From Rickettsia endosymbiont of Diachasma alloeum (GTDB lineage: Bacteria > Pseudomonadota > Alphaproteobacteria > Rickettsiales > Rickettsiaceae), in NCBI GenBank assembly GCA_020404485.1, contig DYDT01000073.1, forward strand, positions 1-6,889: 6,889 nt of DNA. The letters are read 5' to 3'. The position numbers and the translations under genes were made by a program. The notes beneath the pieces are model-generated. The model was not told where the DNA came from and ran no database searches. It saw nothing but the letters and a program-made list of their open reading frames with translations. Every line of letters starts with the position of its first letter. Within the stretch, counting starts at the first letter, position 1. Shown in pieces: positions 1 through 6,432 of this stretch.

Positions 1-1
1 A

Positions 2-98
2 ATAGTCTCAAAGAAACAAACAAGAATAGATGGCTTAGACCAAAAGATAATATCCTTATATGCGAAGGGCATGAGTGTGTCTGATATTAAAACACAAT
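2..98 (+). CDS. IS256-family transposase, internal fragment
   Basis: The frame starting at base 2 reads through a peptide containing RIDGLDQKIISLYAKGMSV followed by SDIKTQ. This is the hallmark N-terminal third of IS256-family (mutator-type, DDE) transposases, just before the catalytic domain. The fragment is cut on the left by the window edge. On the right the frame stops at a TAA at 101-103, but that stop lies inside the synthetic linker at 99-140, so it says nothing about the real gene. Up to base 98 there is no stop or frameshift, so the genomic copy may be complete. What follows base 98 in the genome is unknown. The family call rests on the motif alone; the exact IS name cannot be given. 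Confidence 0.8.
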
Positions 99-140
99 CG
101 TAATAACTTCGTATAGCATACATTATACGAAGTTATACGA
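99..140. other. 454 Titanium paired-end linker containing a perfect loxP site (sequencing artefact)
   Basis: Bases 103-136 are an exact 34-bp P1 loxP site: 13-bp arm 103-115, spacer GCATACAT 116-123, inverted arm 124-136. With the flanking CGTA (99-102) and ACGA (137-140) the 42 bp match, from memory, the Roche/454 Titanium mate-pair circularisation adapter in one orientation. A natural Rickettsia chromosome has no reason to carry loxP, and an engineered insertion would normally bring a marker or a second arm sequence, neither of which is seen. The simplest reading is an untrimmed linker read that was built into the contig. Sequence left of 99 and right of 140 would then come from two ends of a multi-kilobase fragment and not be adjacent in the genome. 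Confidence 0.93.
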
Positions 141-191
141 TATACATCAACAATGTTGTGCATGTTAATATATATTTCCTTTCCGTGTTAG

Positions 192-938
192 CTATAAATC
201 TTGAGTACCTACATATTCTTGAATTTTTTTCTCTAAAAGTTTTTTTGTTTCCTTGCTAACCAGAAAAGAATCATCGTTTAAATAATTATTTAGAGTAAAT
301 AATTTGTAGATATAATTACTTAAGAGAGTTTTGTTAGTTTTGATGTGTTTAGGTATTTCAGCTGCTGCTTTCCATTTTACAAAATCTTCAAGATGAGCTT
401 TTGTAATATAAGCTTTTTCTACAATTTTATATATTTTCTTACTGCGGAATAAATGTTCAAGTTCTAGTAAAGCTTTTAAAGATATTTCTTTTTCATCAAT
501 TATTGATTTTTGATCTCTATAAAAATTATTTATAATTTTTGAAATAAATTTAGCATCATATTGTAATAGCAGCTTAACAATATCGAAATTAGCTTTAGAA
601 AAAGACATAGTTGCTGCCTCTAATGTAGTAAAACCACCAAAACCTTGAATATTTATTAAAGCACCATTTTCAAGAAGAATTTTTGCTATATTGGTATAAC
701 CTTTTTGAGAAACTAAATGTAGTGGAGTATCTCCGAAATTATCTCGGATGTTAGAATCAGCTCCTTTTTCTAATAATAATTTAATTATTGTATCATTTTC
801 ATTTTGTTCCTTTATAACCCAATGTAAAATTACCCCGCCTCCTCCAATATTATCTTGATAATCTGTATTAGGACTAATACCATGTTCAAGCAAATACTTA
901 GCTTCTGCAATATTTTTCTCTCGTATCGCCTTAAACAA
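192..938 (-). CDS. Ankyrin-repeat protein, no ATG start
   Basis: Counted from a TTG at 938-936 the product has 248 residues. About four ankyrin units are visible: residues 1-27 (FKAIREKN...LLEHGISPN), 30-66 (ILHWVI...LLLEKGADSNIRD), 67-99 (the canonical GDTPLHLVSQKGYTNIAKIL) and 101-131 (TTLEAA...IVKLLLQYDA). A charged, helical C-terminal half of about 115 residues has no recognisable domain. Ankyrin units bind proteins, and in Rickettsia some such proteins are secreted into the host cell; no signal peptide is visible here, so that role is inference only. There is no ATG near the start. The frame stays open upstream to a TAG at 1028-1026, and the 29 extra codons (reading VISILSRIKLYIKKHYN and ending TPEA) look coding, so the protein may begin at a non-ATG codon near 1022, or the gene may have lost its start. 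It lies downstream of the Nudix remnant on the same strand. Confidence 0.75.
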   Translation of the reverse strand: MFKAIREKNIAEAKYLLEHGISPNTDYQDNIGGGGVILHWVIKEQNENDTIIKLLLEKGADSNIRDNFGDTPLHLVSQKGYTNIAKILLENGALINIQGFGGFTTLEAATMSFSKANFDIVKLLLQYDAKFISKIINNFYRDQKSIIDEKEISLKALLELEHLFRSKKIYKIVEKAYITKAHLEDFVKWKAAAEIPKHIKTNKTLLSNYIYKLFTLNNYLNDDSFLVSKETKKLLEKKIQEYVGTQDL

Positions 939-1103
939 GGCTTCCGGAGTAATTAAAGAAAATTTCTTTTTGCTGTTATAGTGCTTTTTAATATATAATT
1001 TAATTCTACTTAATATTGAAATAACCTATCCAATTATCAAGCTATACTATAACATATTTTTAGTTATTACATAACTATTACTATCAATTAACTTTTTTAG
1101 GGG

Positions 1104-1468
1104 TCAAAAAAGATTATCTGGTAGTTTATCTAACGCAAACCATTGCCATCTTTCTACTTTATGGGGTTCTAAATTTTGTAATTCATGCTCGTTCAAGCAA
1201 TAAGCTTTAAGGAAGATTGAGACATAATGTTTTTGCTCTTTTTCAAAAACATCATTAGTAATAGTTAAAAATTCAGGACCTTTAATTATCAAATTTGTTT
1301 CTTCTAAAACTTCCCTGATTATATATTCCTCAAAAGTTTCACCAAATTCTAAATGTCCGCCCTACCATATGTGGATTCACCATGCGAGTTAATACGCTTG
1401 CCAAGCAAAATCTCATTTTTACTATTAAATAAAATAACCTCGACTCCGACGCGAGGATGGTTAGTCAT
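1104..1468 (-). pseudogene. Nudix hydrolase (MutT-like), frameshifted and truncated
   Basis: The ATG at 1468-1466 starts a 39-codon stretch (MTNHPRVGVEVILFN, later LLGKRINSHGESTYG) that ends at a TAG at 1351-1349. A second frame, open from 1361, continues directly with GGHLEFGETFEEYIIREVLE, giving the Nudix box GX5EX7REUXEE with its metal-binding glutamates, and then ITNDVFEKEQKHYVSIFL and WQWFALDKLPDNLF. The two halves join at 1359-1363 with a net loss of one or four bases. The TGA at 1106-1104 also looks premature, because the same frame continues PLKKLIDSN, the usual tail of such proteins, to a TAG at 1049-1047. An intact protein would hydrolyse a nucleoside-diphosphate-linked substrate, perhaps an oxidised or non-canonical nucleotide. 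Its ATG overlaps the stop of the ABC transporter gene (ATGA, 1468-1465), so the two were co-transcribed and translationally coupled. Two independent lesions argue for real decay, though the frameshift sits beside a G run and could be a sequencing error. Confidence 0.85.
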
Positions 1469-3189
1469 AAATCCACTTCCTTATAAATAGTGCGATAGAG
1501 GTCGGAGGTTTTAAGTAAATGAGCGTGTGTTCCTTCGGCTTCTATCGCTCCTTTATCTATTATCAAAATATTATCGGCTGATTCTATGCTACTAATGCGA
1601 TGGGCGATTGATATGATGATTTTCCCTTTCATTATATCCTTGATAGAGCTTAATAGCTTCTGCTCGCTTTGACTATCTAAAGCATTCATTGCTTCATCGA
1701 GAAGTAGAATTTGCGGTTTGCGTAGTAAAGACCTTGCTAAAGCTATTCTTTGCTTCTGCCCACCTGACAATCTTACGCCTTTTTCGCCTATTTTGGCATT
1801 AATCCCATCAGGAATTTTATCAGCAAAATCAGCTATACCGGTAATTTTTATTATCTCAGTTATTTCTTCTTCGCTAGCGTCATTACCAAACATAATATTT
1901 GATTTAATAGTACCAGAAAAAATACTAGCTTCCTGCGGAACATAAGCAATTAGCTTACGGATTTCGTTGGGATTTAAAAGAGATATATCTTGGTTGCTGA
2001 TCAGGATTGTACCGCTTTCCTGGATATAAAAGCGTAATAATAACTGCATCAAAGTACTTTTGCCTGAGCCTGATCTGCCGACAATTCCAATAAAATTACT
2101 AGCATCTATTTTAAAAGATATATTATTGATAATTTTTAAATTAGGTCTTGATAGGTAGGAAAAATTTACGTTTTTAAACTCTAACGATATAGAATTAGTC
2201 GGCTTTAAATCTGAATAATTATTATGGACTATAGGTGATTTATCAATAATAGTAACTATTCGCTCTAAAGCAGCAAGTGGCAAGTGCATCTCGCTTAATA
2301 ACTCAAAAATACCACCACTACTAAAGCCGGCAATAATTGCATAATAAATAAATGATATAATTTGACCGGAAGATAAATTGCCTTTTACTATATCCAACGC
2401 CCCAATCCAAATAACCAGTGTAATCCCAAGAAATATAAGGGCCATTGAGAACGCAAAGAATAAAGCATGAATTTTTAAACGTGCTGCGGAATAACTTAGA
2501 TAATTTTGCAGTAAATTATTAAATTCGGTAATTTTAGCGATTTGACCACCAAAAGCATGAATGGTTTTAATGTTACTAAAGCTTTCGTTAATATCAGATG
2601 CTAAAAGTGATTGAGATTCTAAGGTTTTTTTGGATAAAGCTTTAACATGCTTGCCGAATTTAATTATAGGAACCAGTAGCAAAGGAATGGTAATAATTAC
2701 TATCGATGCCAGCTTAAAACTTTCAAAAAACATTAGAATAATACTACCTATTAACATTACCGAATTACGAATAAAGAAAGATAGGAAATTAACAATGAGC
2801 TTAGATATTTGGTCTATATCACTCGTGAGACGGGAGATTATGTCGCCAATTTTTAGCTCTTCAAATTCAGTAATTTCGTAATTAATTAGATTGCTATATG
2901 CTTCTTTTCTTATTTGACTTGAGACTTTTTCAGCAACATTATTGATAAAATACGAGCGGAAAAAACTAGCAATACTTAAGATAATAATAAGCAGGCAGAT
3001 ATATAATATGGATTTATTAACTGCCAAAGCATGATCTAAAACCAAACCCTGATCAACTAAATTTCTGAAAACATTACCGATTAGTAATAATGAAAGTGAT
3101 ACGCTAAGAAGAGAGATTATAACAATGATCAAATCTTTTTTATAGAATCTTAAGTTTTTAGCCAATCTATATAAAAGTTTAATGTTCAT
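1465..3189 (-). CDS. ABC transporter half-subunit, permease fused to ATPase (MsbA/ABCB-like)
   Basis: This is a 574-residue exporter half-molecule that would act as a homodimer in the inner membrane. Residues 1-310 form the type-1 exporter membrane domain with about six hydrophobic spans (around 19-40, 60-80, 132-155, 158-177, 242-266 and 273-295). Residues 335-574 are the nucleotide-binding domain: A-loop Y345, Walker A GRSGSGKST 371-379, Q-loop Q419, signature LSGGQ 474-478, Walker B ILLLDE 494-499 with catalytic E499, D-loop ALD 503-505 and H-loop H530, so ATPase function looks intact. Lipid A or drug export is typical of the family but the substrate cannot be read from sequence. I chose the ATG at 3189 (MNIKLLYRLAKNL). 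The frame stays open 40 more codons to an ATG at 3309, but that extension is encoded by the palindromic repeat at 3201-3284 and is not transporter sequence. No clear Shine-Dalgarno sequence precedes either start. The stop overlaps the Nudix start by 4 bp. Confidence 0.93.
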   Translation of the reverse strand: MNIKLLYRLAKNLRFYKKDLIIVIISLLSVSLSLLLIGNVFRNLVDQGLVLDHALAVNKSILYICLLIIILSIASFFRSYFINNVAEKVSSQIRKEAYSNLINYEITEFEELKIGDIISRLTSDIDQISKLIVNFLSFFIRNSVMLIGSIILMFFESFKLASIVIITIPLLLVPIIKFGKHVKALSKKTLESQSLLASDINESFSNIKTIHAFGGQIAKITEFNNLLQNYLSYSAARLKIHALFFAFSMALIFLGITLVIWIGALDIVKGNLSSGQIISFIYYAIIAGFSSGGIFELLSEMHLPLAALERIVTIIDKSPIVHNNYSDLKPTNSISLEFKNVNFSYLSRPNLKIINNISFKIDASNFIGIVGRSGSGKSTLMQLLLRFYIQESGTILISNQDISLLNPNEIRKLIAYVPQEASIFSGTIKSNIMFGNDASEEEITEIIKITGIADFADKIPDGINAKIGEKGVRLSGGQKQRIALARSLLRKPQILLLDEAMNALDSQSEQKLLSSIKDIMKGKIIISIAHRISSIESADNILIIDKGAIEAEGTHAHLLKTSDLYRTIYKEVDL

Positions 3190-3192
3190 ATG

Positions 3193-3284
3193 AAAAAAAA
3201 CGTCATTGCGAGCTACTGAAAGTGGCGTGGCAATCTCAGGATGTTTGACTAGATTGCCGCGTTGCTTCACTCCTCGCAATGACG
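3193..3284 (-). terminator. Possible rho-independent terminator made by the palindromic repeat, after tRNA-His
   Basis: Read on the minus strand, the 12-bp perfect terminal stem of the repeat is followed at once by eight T residues (3200-3193). That is the layout of an intrinsic terminator placed 37 bases downstream of the tRNA-His CCA end. The loop is long and internally structured, which weakens the call. If it works, the ABC transporter, whose ATG is only 4 bases beyond the T run, would depend on read-through or on a promoter within the repeat. Confidence 0.4.
3201..3284. repeat. Rickettsia palindromic element-like repeat, copy 1
   Basis: An 84-bp element bounded by perfect 12-bp inverted ends, CGTCATTGCGAG (3201-3212) and CTCGCAATGACG (3273-3284). 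Inside it a second inverted pair, GGCAATCT (3229-3236) and AGATTGCC (3251-3258), can form a hairpin. The copy at 4931-5033 shares the ends and the internal CGTGGCAATCTCA and AGATTGC blocks in the same orientation. Dispersed palindromes of this wording are well known in Rickettsia; I cannot assign the numbered family. It lies between tRNA-His and the ABC transporter gene and is open in the transporter's frame. Confidence 0.85.
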
Positions 3285-3320
3285 GGAGAGAATATAAGCC
3301 ACACAACATAAACTAAAAAA

Positions 3321-3398
3321 TGGGGCGAGTGACGGGAATCGAACCCGCGACCCTCAGAACCACAACCTGATGCTCTAACCAACTGAGCTACACCCGCC
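3321..3398 (-). tRNA. trnH: tRNA-His (anticodon GTG)
   Basis: The minus strand folds as a full cloverleaf. The acceptor stem is GGCGGGTG against CACTCGCC, including the extra 5' G-1 paired with C73 that is the identity element for histidyl-tRNA synthetase in bacteria. The D-arm is GCTC/GAGC, the anticodon arm TCAGG-TTGTGGT-TCTGA places GTG at 34-36, and the T-arm is GCGGG-TTCGATT-CCCGT. The CCA end is encoded (3323-3321). G-1 and CCA are both genomic, so no post-transcriptional addition is needed. Its wobble position 34 is the G that becomes queuosine, the modification whose precursor queC, encoded divergently alongside, makes. Confidence 0.97.
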
Positions 3399-3422
3399 AT
3401 GAGTAATCAAAGTAACAGCGTG

Positions 3423-3451
3423 ACTTTAAATTATTATCATTATTTAGTCAA
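3423..3451 (-). promoter_or_regulatory. Likely sigma-70 promoter of tRNA-His
   Basis: On the minus strand TTGACT (3451-3446) is followed after exactly 17 bases by TAAAGT (3428-3423). This leaves a leader of roughly 18 bases before the tRNA 5' end at 3398. The -35 matches consensus at five of six positions and the -10 at four. It sits just beyond the stop of the small minus-strand ORF at 3458. Confidence 0.55.
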
Positions 3452-3457
3452 GAATAT

Positions 3458-3634
3458 TTATACCTTACCTCGTGTTAATTTCATTATTTCATCAGTAGAC
3501 ATATTTGAGGTGCTTTTACCTGATAATTGTTGTATTAATTTTGTACCTTTTTTAGCGTTGTTTATATCTTTATTTAGAGCACTCAAATCTTTACTATTAA
3601 TAGTTTTTTCTCCAATAAATATTTTTGCAGTCAT
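3458..3634 (-). CDS. Small 58-residue protein, possible orphan antitoxin
   Basis: An ATG at 3634-3632 opens a 58-codon frame ending in TAA at 3460-3458. The product begins [20 protein letters not shown], is lysine- and asparagine-rich and hydrophilic, and ends [14 protein letters not shown]. That DEIM-LTRG tail resembles, from memory, the C-terminal end of small antitoxins of bacterial toxin-antitoxin pairs, which usually contacts the toxin. No toxin gene follows: only about 60 bases, holding the tRNA-His promoter, separate its stop from the tRNA. If real it is an orphan or a relic. No good Shine-Dalgarno sequence is seen. It is divergent from queC and would share its A+T-rich promoter region. 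The protein-like wording with a conserved-looking tail favours a real gene over chance. Confidence 0.5.
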   Translation of the reverse strand: MTAKIFIGEKTINSKDLSALNKDINNAKKGTKLIQQLSGKSTSNMSTDEIMKLTRGKV

Positions 3635-3642
3635 AAAAATTT

Positions 3643-3673
3643 TTGTATATATTTTATATAATTGTATTATAAT
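3643..3673 (+). promoter_or_regulatory. Candidate promoter of queC
   Basis: A perfect TATAAT at 3668-3673 lies 28 bases upstream of the queC ATG. A TTGTAT at 3643-3648 could be the -35, but the spacing of 19 bases is long. The background here is extremely A+T-rich, so the match may be fortuitous. No riboswitch-like fold (for example preQ1) is visible in the short leader. Confidence 0.3.
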
Positions 3674-3701
3674 TATTTTTATAAATAAATTACATATTAA
3701 A

Positions 3702-4373
3702 ATGAAAAAAGCAGTTATTTTAGTTAGTGGTGGGGCGGATTCTGCTACTGTTCTTGCAATAATGAAAAAGCAAGGTTATGAGATTCATGCTATAAGCTTT
3801 AATTACGTGCAGCGTAACAACGCTGAATTACAAAAAGTTAAAGAGCTAGTAAAAGAATATAACGTCAAGCAGCATAAAATTATTAATATAGACCTACGAG
3901 CTTTTGGTGGTTCTGCCCTTACCGATGATAATATAAAAGTTCCTCATTATCATGATGCGAAAGAGCTACCTGAAGATGTACCTGTTACCTATGTACCTGC
4001 TCGTAATACGATCTTTTTAAGTTATGCATTAGGGTTTGCTGAAGTAATAAGTGCTAAGGATATTTTCATAGGGGTACATACTAGCGATTCAGCTAATTAT
4101 CCTGATTGCCGCCCTGAATACATAAAATCTTTTGAAGCAATGGCAAATCTAGCAACTAATATAGGCGGAGTTACTATTCATACTCCTTTGATTGATATGA
4201 CCAAAGATCAGATAATTAAAACAGGGCTTGAGCTTGGAGTAGACTATAAAAATACTATATCATGTTATGATCCTAGCGAAGATGATTTATCTTGCGGCAC
4301 TTGCCTTGCTTGCACGATAAGGCTTGATGCTTTTAAAAAGAATAATGTACAAGACCCTGCAAAATATTTATGA
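3702..4373 (+). CDS. queC: 7-cyano-7-deazaguanine synthase QueC
   Basis: QueC converts 7-carboxy-7-deazaguanine, ATP and ammonia to preQ0 in the cytoplasm, the precursor of queuosine at the wobble base of tRNA-His, -Asp, -Asn and -Tyr. The 223-residue product is close to the family's usual 220-240. Visible are the PP-loop ATPase motif SGGADS (9-14), the family block [13 protein letters not shown] (95-107), [17 protein letters not shown] (124-140), and four zinc cysteines C188, C198, C201 and C204. I chose the ATG at 3702 ([11 protein letters not shown]); the frame is open 101 codons further upstream, but that stretch is low-complexity, hydrophobic and runs over the tRNA promoter and antitoxin-like ORF, so it is not coding. 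Its stop overlaps the next gene's ATG by 4 bp. One oddity: the usual YGQ of this family reads YVQ at residues 35-37. Confidence 0.96.
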   Translation: MKKAVILVSGGADSATVLAIMKKQGYEIHAISFNYVQRNNAELQKVKELVKEYNVKQHKIINIDLRAFGGSALTDDNIKVPHYHDAKELPEDVPVTYVPARNTIFLSYALGFAEVISAKDIFIGVHTSDSANYPDCRPEYIKSFEAMANLATNIGGVTIHTPLIDMTKDQIIKTGLELGVDYKNTISCYDPSEDDLSCGTCLACTIRLDAFKKNNVQDPAKYL

Positions 4374-4921
4374 TTGATAGAAAATATTTATACTCTCCCT
4401 TTCCTACGCTCGATTTAAATGATATAATATTAAGAGAGCTAACGGACGCAGATGTGGAAGATTATTTTAATTATATAAATAAGCCTGAAATGGCTATTTA
4501 TATAACCGATAGTAATAGACCAAAAACTTTAGAAGAAGCTAAGGAAGAAATTCGTTATTGGTCTAGTTTATATAAGAATCACAGAAGTTTTTATTGGGGT
4601 ATTGCACTTAAAACCGATAATAAACTTATTGGCACTGCCGGTTTTAATATAATAAATCTAGAGCATCACAAGGCAGAAATCAGTTATGATTTGGATTATA
4701 GCTTTTGGGGGCAGGGCATAATGTTAAAATCTATAAAAAATATTTTAAAGATTGCCGATCATATGGGAATCATTAGAATTCAAGCAACAGTAATTACTGA
4801 TAATATTCGTTCAATTAATTTACTTGAGAGATGCGGATTTGCACGTGAGGGAATACTTAAGAAATATGAAGTAGTTGCAAATGAGCATAAAGATTACTAT
4901 ATGTATGCACGAGTTTTATAA
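4370..4921 (+). CDS. GNAT-family N-acetyltransferase (RimJ/RimL-like)
   Basis: A 183-residue acetyl-CoA-dependent acyltransferase, likely cytoplasmic. The N-terminal [20 protein letters not shown] (residues 20-39) and the [21 protein letters not shown] strand pair (88-108) are typical of the RimJ/RimL subgroup. The acetyl-CoA motif appears as WGQGIM (113-118), followed by [14 protein letters not shown] (144-157) with N150 and the CGF turn. RimJ/RimL proteins acetylate ribosomal protein N-termini, but related members act on antibiotics or other amines, so the substrate is open. Its ATG overlaps the queC stop (ATGA, 4370-4373), so the two are translationally coupled. No functional link with queuosine is known. 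Confidence 0.9.
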   Translation: MIDRKYLYSPFPTLDLNDIILRELTDADVEDYFNYINKPEMAIYITDSNRPKTLEEAKEEIRYWSSLYKNHRSFYWGIALKTDNKLIGTAGFNIINLEHHKAEISYDLDYSFWGQGIMLKSIKNILKIADHMGIIRIQATVITDNIRSINLLERCGFAREGILKKYEVVANEHKDYYMYARVL

Positions 4922-4930
4922 GAAAAGTCT

Positions 4931-5033
4931 GTCATTGCAAGCAGGCTTTGCCTACGTGGCAATCTCATAAAGCAAACTCCTGAGATTGCTTCGTCGAAAC
5001 TTTCAGTTTCTTCTCGCAATGACGAAAAACTGA
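4931..5033. repeat. Rickettsia palindromic element-like repeat, copy 2, cloverleaf-folding
   Basis: A 103-bp element with inverted ends GTCATTGC (4931-4938) and GCAATGAC (5026-5033). Between them lie three hairpins: AGGC-TTT-GCCT (4943-4953), GCAATCTCA/TGAGATTGC (4959-4967 and 4981-4989, 13-base loop) and GAAACT-TTC-AGTTTC (4996-5010). The whole can draw as a four-way cloverleaf. It is a relative of the copy at 3201-3284. It fills the gap between the acetyltransferase and clpX; no T run follows, so termination is not evident. Confidence 0.85.
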
Positions 5034-5042
5034 TTTATACAA

Positions 5043-5048
5043 TATAAT
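5043..5048 (+). promoter_or_regulatory. Candidate -10 box for clpX
   Basis: A perfect TATAAT lies 18 bases before the clpX ATG, just outside the right end of the palindromic repeat. No good -35 is seen at 16-18 bases; that position would fall in the repeat end. The leader would be only about 12 bases. Read-through from queC is the alternative. Confidence 0.3.
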
Positions 5049-5066
5049 ATTAAAAAAGAAAAATTG

Positions 5067-6350
5067 ATGGTAGTAGAAGTTAATAAAAAAGAATTAATTT
5101 GTTCATTTTGCAGTAAAAAGCAGTATGAGGTGAAAAAATTAATAGCAGGTCCCGCAGTATTTATTTGCGATGAATGTATAAATTTATGCATGGATATAAT
5201 GGAAGAAGAAAGTAAAATTGCATTAAAGCAAATTACCTCCACCATTCCGACTCCACAAAAAATATGTTCAGTTTTAAATGATTATGTAGTTGGTCAAGAT
5301 CAAGCTAAGAAAGTTTTAGCAGTAGCAGTATATAATCATTATAAAAGGCTCGAATATGTCCAATCAGGCAATAATGATGTTGAACTTAATAAATCCAATA
5401 TTTTGTTAATTGGTCCTACCGGTTCAGGTAAAACTTTGCTTGCTCAAACACTTGCTAAAATTTTAGATGTACCTTTTACTATGGCTGATGCTACCTCTTT
5501 AACGGAAGCTGGTTATGTTGGTGAAGATGTTGAGAATATTCTGCTTAGATTACTTCAAGCCGCCGAGTTTAATGTCGCAAAAGCTCAAAAAGGAATAATT
5601 TATATCGATGAAGTTGATAAGATTGCTAGAAAGGCCGAAAACCCTTCAATTACTAGAGATGTATCAGGGGAGGGCGTACAACAGGCACTACTTAAAATTA
5701 TGGAAGGAACAGTTGCTTCCGTTCCTCCGCAAGGTGGTCGAAAACATCCGCAGCAAGATTTCGTGCAGCTCGATACCTCAAATATTTTGTTTATCTGCGG
5801 TGGTGCTTTTATGGGAATTGATAGCATCATAACTTCTAGAACAAATAATAGTTCTATAGGTTTTGCAGCGAATGTAAATATTGACAAAGAAAAAATTAAC
5901 AGAGAAATTTTTAAATCTTTAGAGATTGAGGATCTAACAAAATTTGGCTTAATTCCTGAATTTATTGGGAGATTACCAATCGTTACAACCTTAGATGATT
6001 TAGATAAAGAAGCTTTAGTTACAATTTTAACTAAGCCAAAAAATGCTATAATAAAACAGTTTAGAAAACAATTTGAGCTTGATGAAGCTGAGTTAATAGT
6101 TGAGGATTCTGCATTAGAAGCTATTGCTGAAAAAGCTTTAGCTAAAAAAACTGGAGCAAGAGGACTTCGTTCGATAATTGAGCATCTTTTACTTGATAGT
6201 ATGTATAAAGTCGCTGAGTTAAAGAAACAACGTGTTACTATCACGGAAGATGTAGTTAAGGGGCTAATAGAGCCAATAATTACTTCTATTATTACTCCAG
6301 CAGCAAAATTAAGTAAAAAGCAAGCAGCTGTTGAAGATATACCGGCTTAA
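5067..6350 (+). CDS. clpX: ATP-dependent Clp protease ATP-binding subunit ClpX
   Basis: ClpX is the hexameric AAA+ unfoldase that feeds substrates, including ssrA-tagged ones, into ClpP in the cytoplasm. The 427-residue product has the normal length and all key parts. They are the N-terminal zinc-binding domain with C12, C15, C34 and C37; Walker A GPTGSGKT (116-123); pore-1 loop GYVGE (149-153); Walker [10 protein letters not shown] (177-185) with D181 and E182; the RKH pore-2 loop (225-227); the IGF loop that docks on ClpP (264-266); the arginine finger R302 in FIGRLP; and sensor-2 GAR (363-365). I chose the ATG at 5067; a TTG at 5064 directly before it adds one residue. Only a weak purine-rich ribosome site (AAAAAAGAAAAA) precedes it. 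No clpP is in this window. Confidence 0.98.
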   Translation: MVVEVNKKELICSFCSKKQYEVKKLIAGPAVFICDECINLCMDIMEEESKIALKQITSTIPTPQKICSVLNDYVVGQDQAKKVLAVAVYNHYKRLEYVQSGNNDVELNKSNILLIGPTGSGKTLLAQTLAKILDVPFTMADATSLTEAGYVGEDVENILLRLLQAAEFNVAKAQKGIIYIDEVDKIARKAENPSITRDVSGEGVQQALLKIMEGTVASVPPQGGRKHPQQDFVQLDTSNILFICGGAFMGIDSIITSRTNNSSIGFAANVNIDKEKINREIFKSLEIEDLTKFGLIPEFIGRLPIVTTLDDLDKEALVTILTKPKNAIIKQFRKQFELDEAELIVEDSALEAIAEKALAKKTGARGLRSIIEHLLLDSMYKVAELKKQRVTITEDVVKGLIEPIITSIITPAAKLSKKQAAVEDIPA

Positions 6351-6372
6351 TTGTCATTCCTGCGTGATCCAC

Positions 6373-6428
6373 GCAACAATGCCCCCGCATGATAACACTG
6401 GGGGCGTTTTTAAGCCATGCAACAATGC
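6373..6428. repeat. Short direct repeats GCAACAATGC flanking the clpX terminator hairpin
   Basis: GCAACAATGC occurs at 6373-6382 and again at 6419-6428, bracketing the hairpin. The preceding GTCATTCC and the TGCGTG-ATC-CACGCA hairpin (6361-6375) resemble pieces of another dispersed Rickettsia repeat, so this 3' region of clpX is probably repeat-derived. Whether the direct repeats are a duplication by insertion or part of a repeat unit cannot be told. Confidence 0.45.
6379..6411 (+). terminator. Rho-independent terminator after clpX
   Basis: GCCCCC (6381-6386) and GGGGGC (6400-6405) form a strong stem, extended by A-T and T-G pairs at the base (6379-6380 with 6406-6407), a 13-base loop and a run of five T (6407-6411). 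It starts 29 bases after the clpX stop and ends the clpX transcript before the convergent remnant at 6433. Confidence 0.75.
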
Positions 6429-6432
6429 TAAC

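Noticed and set aside
103..136. Natural or engineered Cre/loxP recombination site
   Set aside because: The 4-base flanks on both sides match the 454 Titanium linker and no marker, vector or recombinase sequence is present, so library adapter is the simpler explanation.
141..191. Terminator after the ankyrin gene (CAACA/TGTTG palindrome)
   Set aside because: The stem is five pairs with almost no loop and there is no adjacent T run on the minus strand; the region also borders the artefactual join.
1718..2881. Plus-strand open frames of 75 and 83 codons inside the ABC gene
   Set aside because: Antisense shadows of the transporter's conserved domains, with no ribosome site or recognisable content.
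3190..3309. 40-residue N-terminal extension of the ABC transporter
   Set aside because: It is translated palindromic repeat; the transporter domain begins at the ATG at 3189, although an in-frame extended form is not excluded.
3399..3701. 101-codon N-terminal extension of QueC
   Set aside because: Low-complexity hydrophobic translation unlike any QueC, running across the tRNA promoter; the family start [11 protein letters not shown] is at 3702.
5600..6244. Long open frame on the minus strand within clpX
   Set aside because: It is antisense to strongly conserved clpX codons and reads as a serine/isoleucine-rich shadow without recognisable domains.
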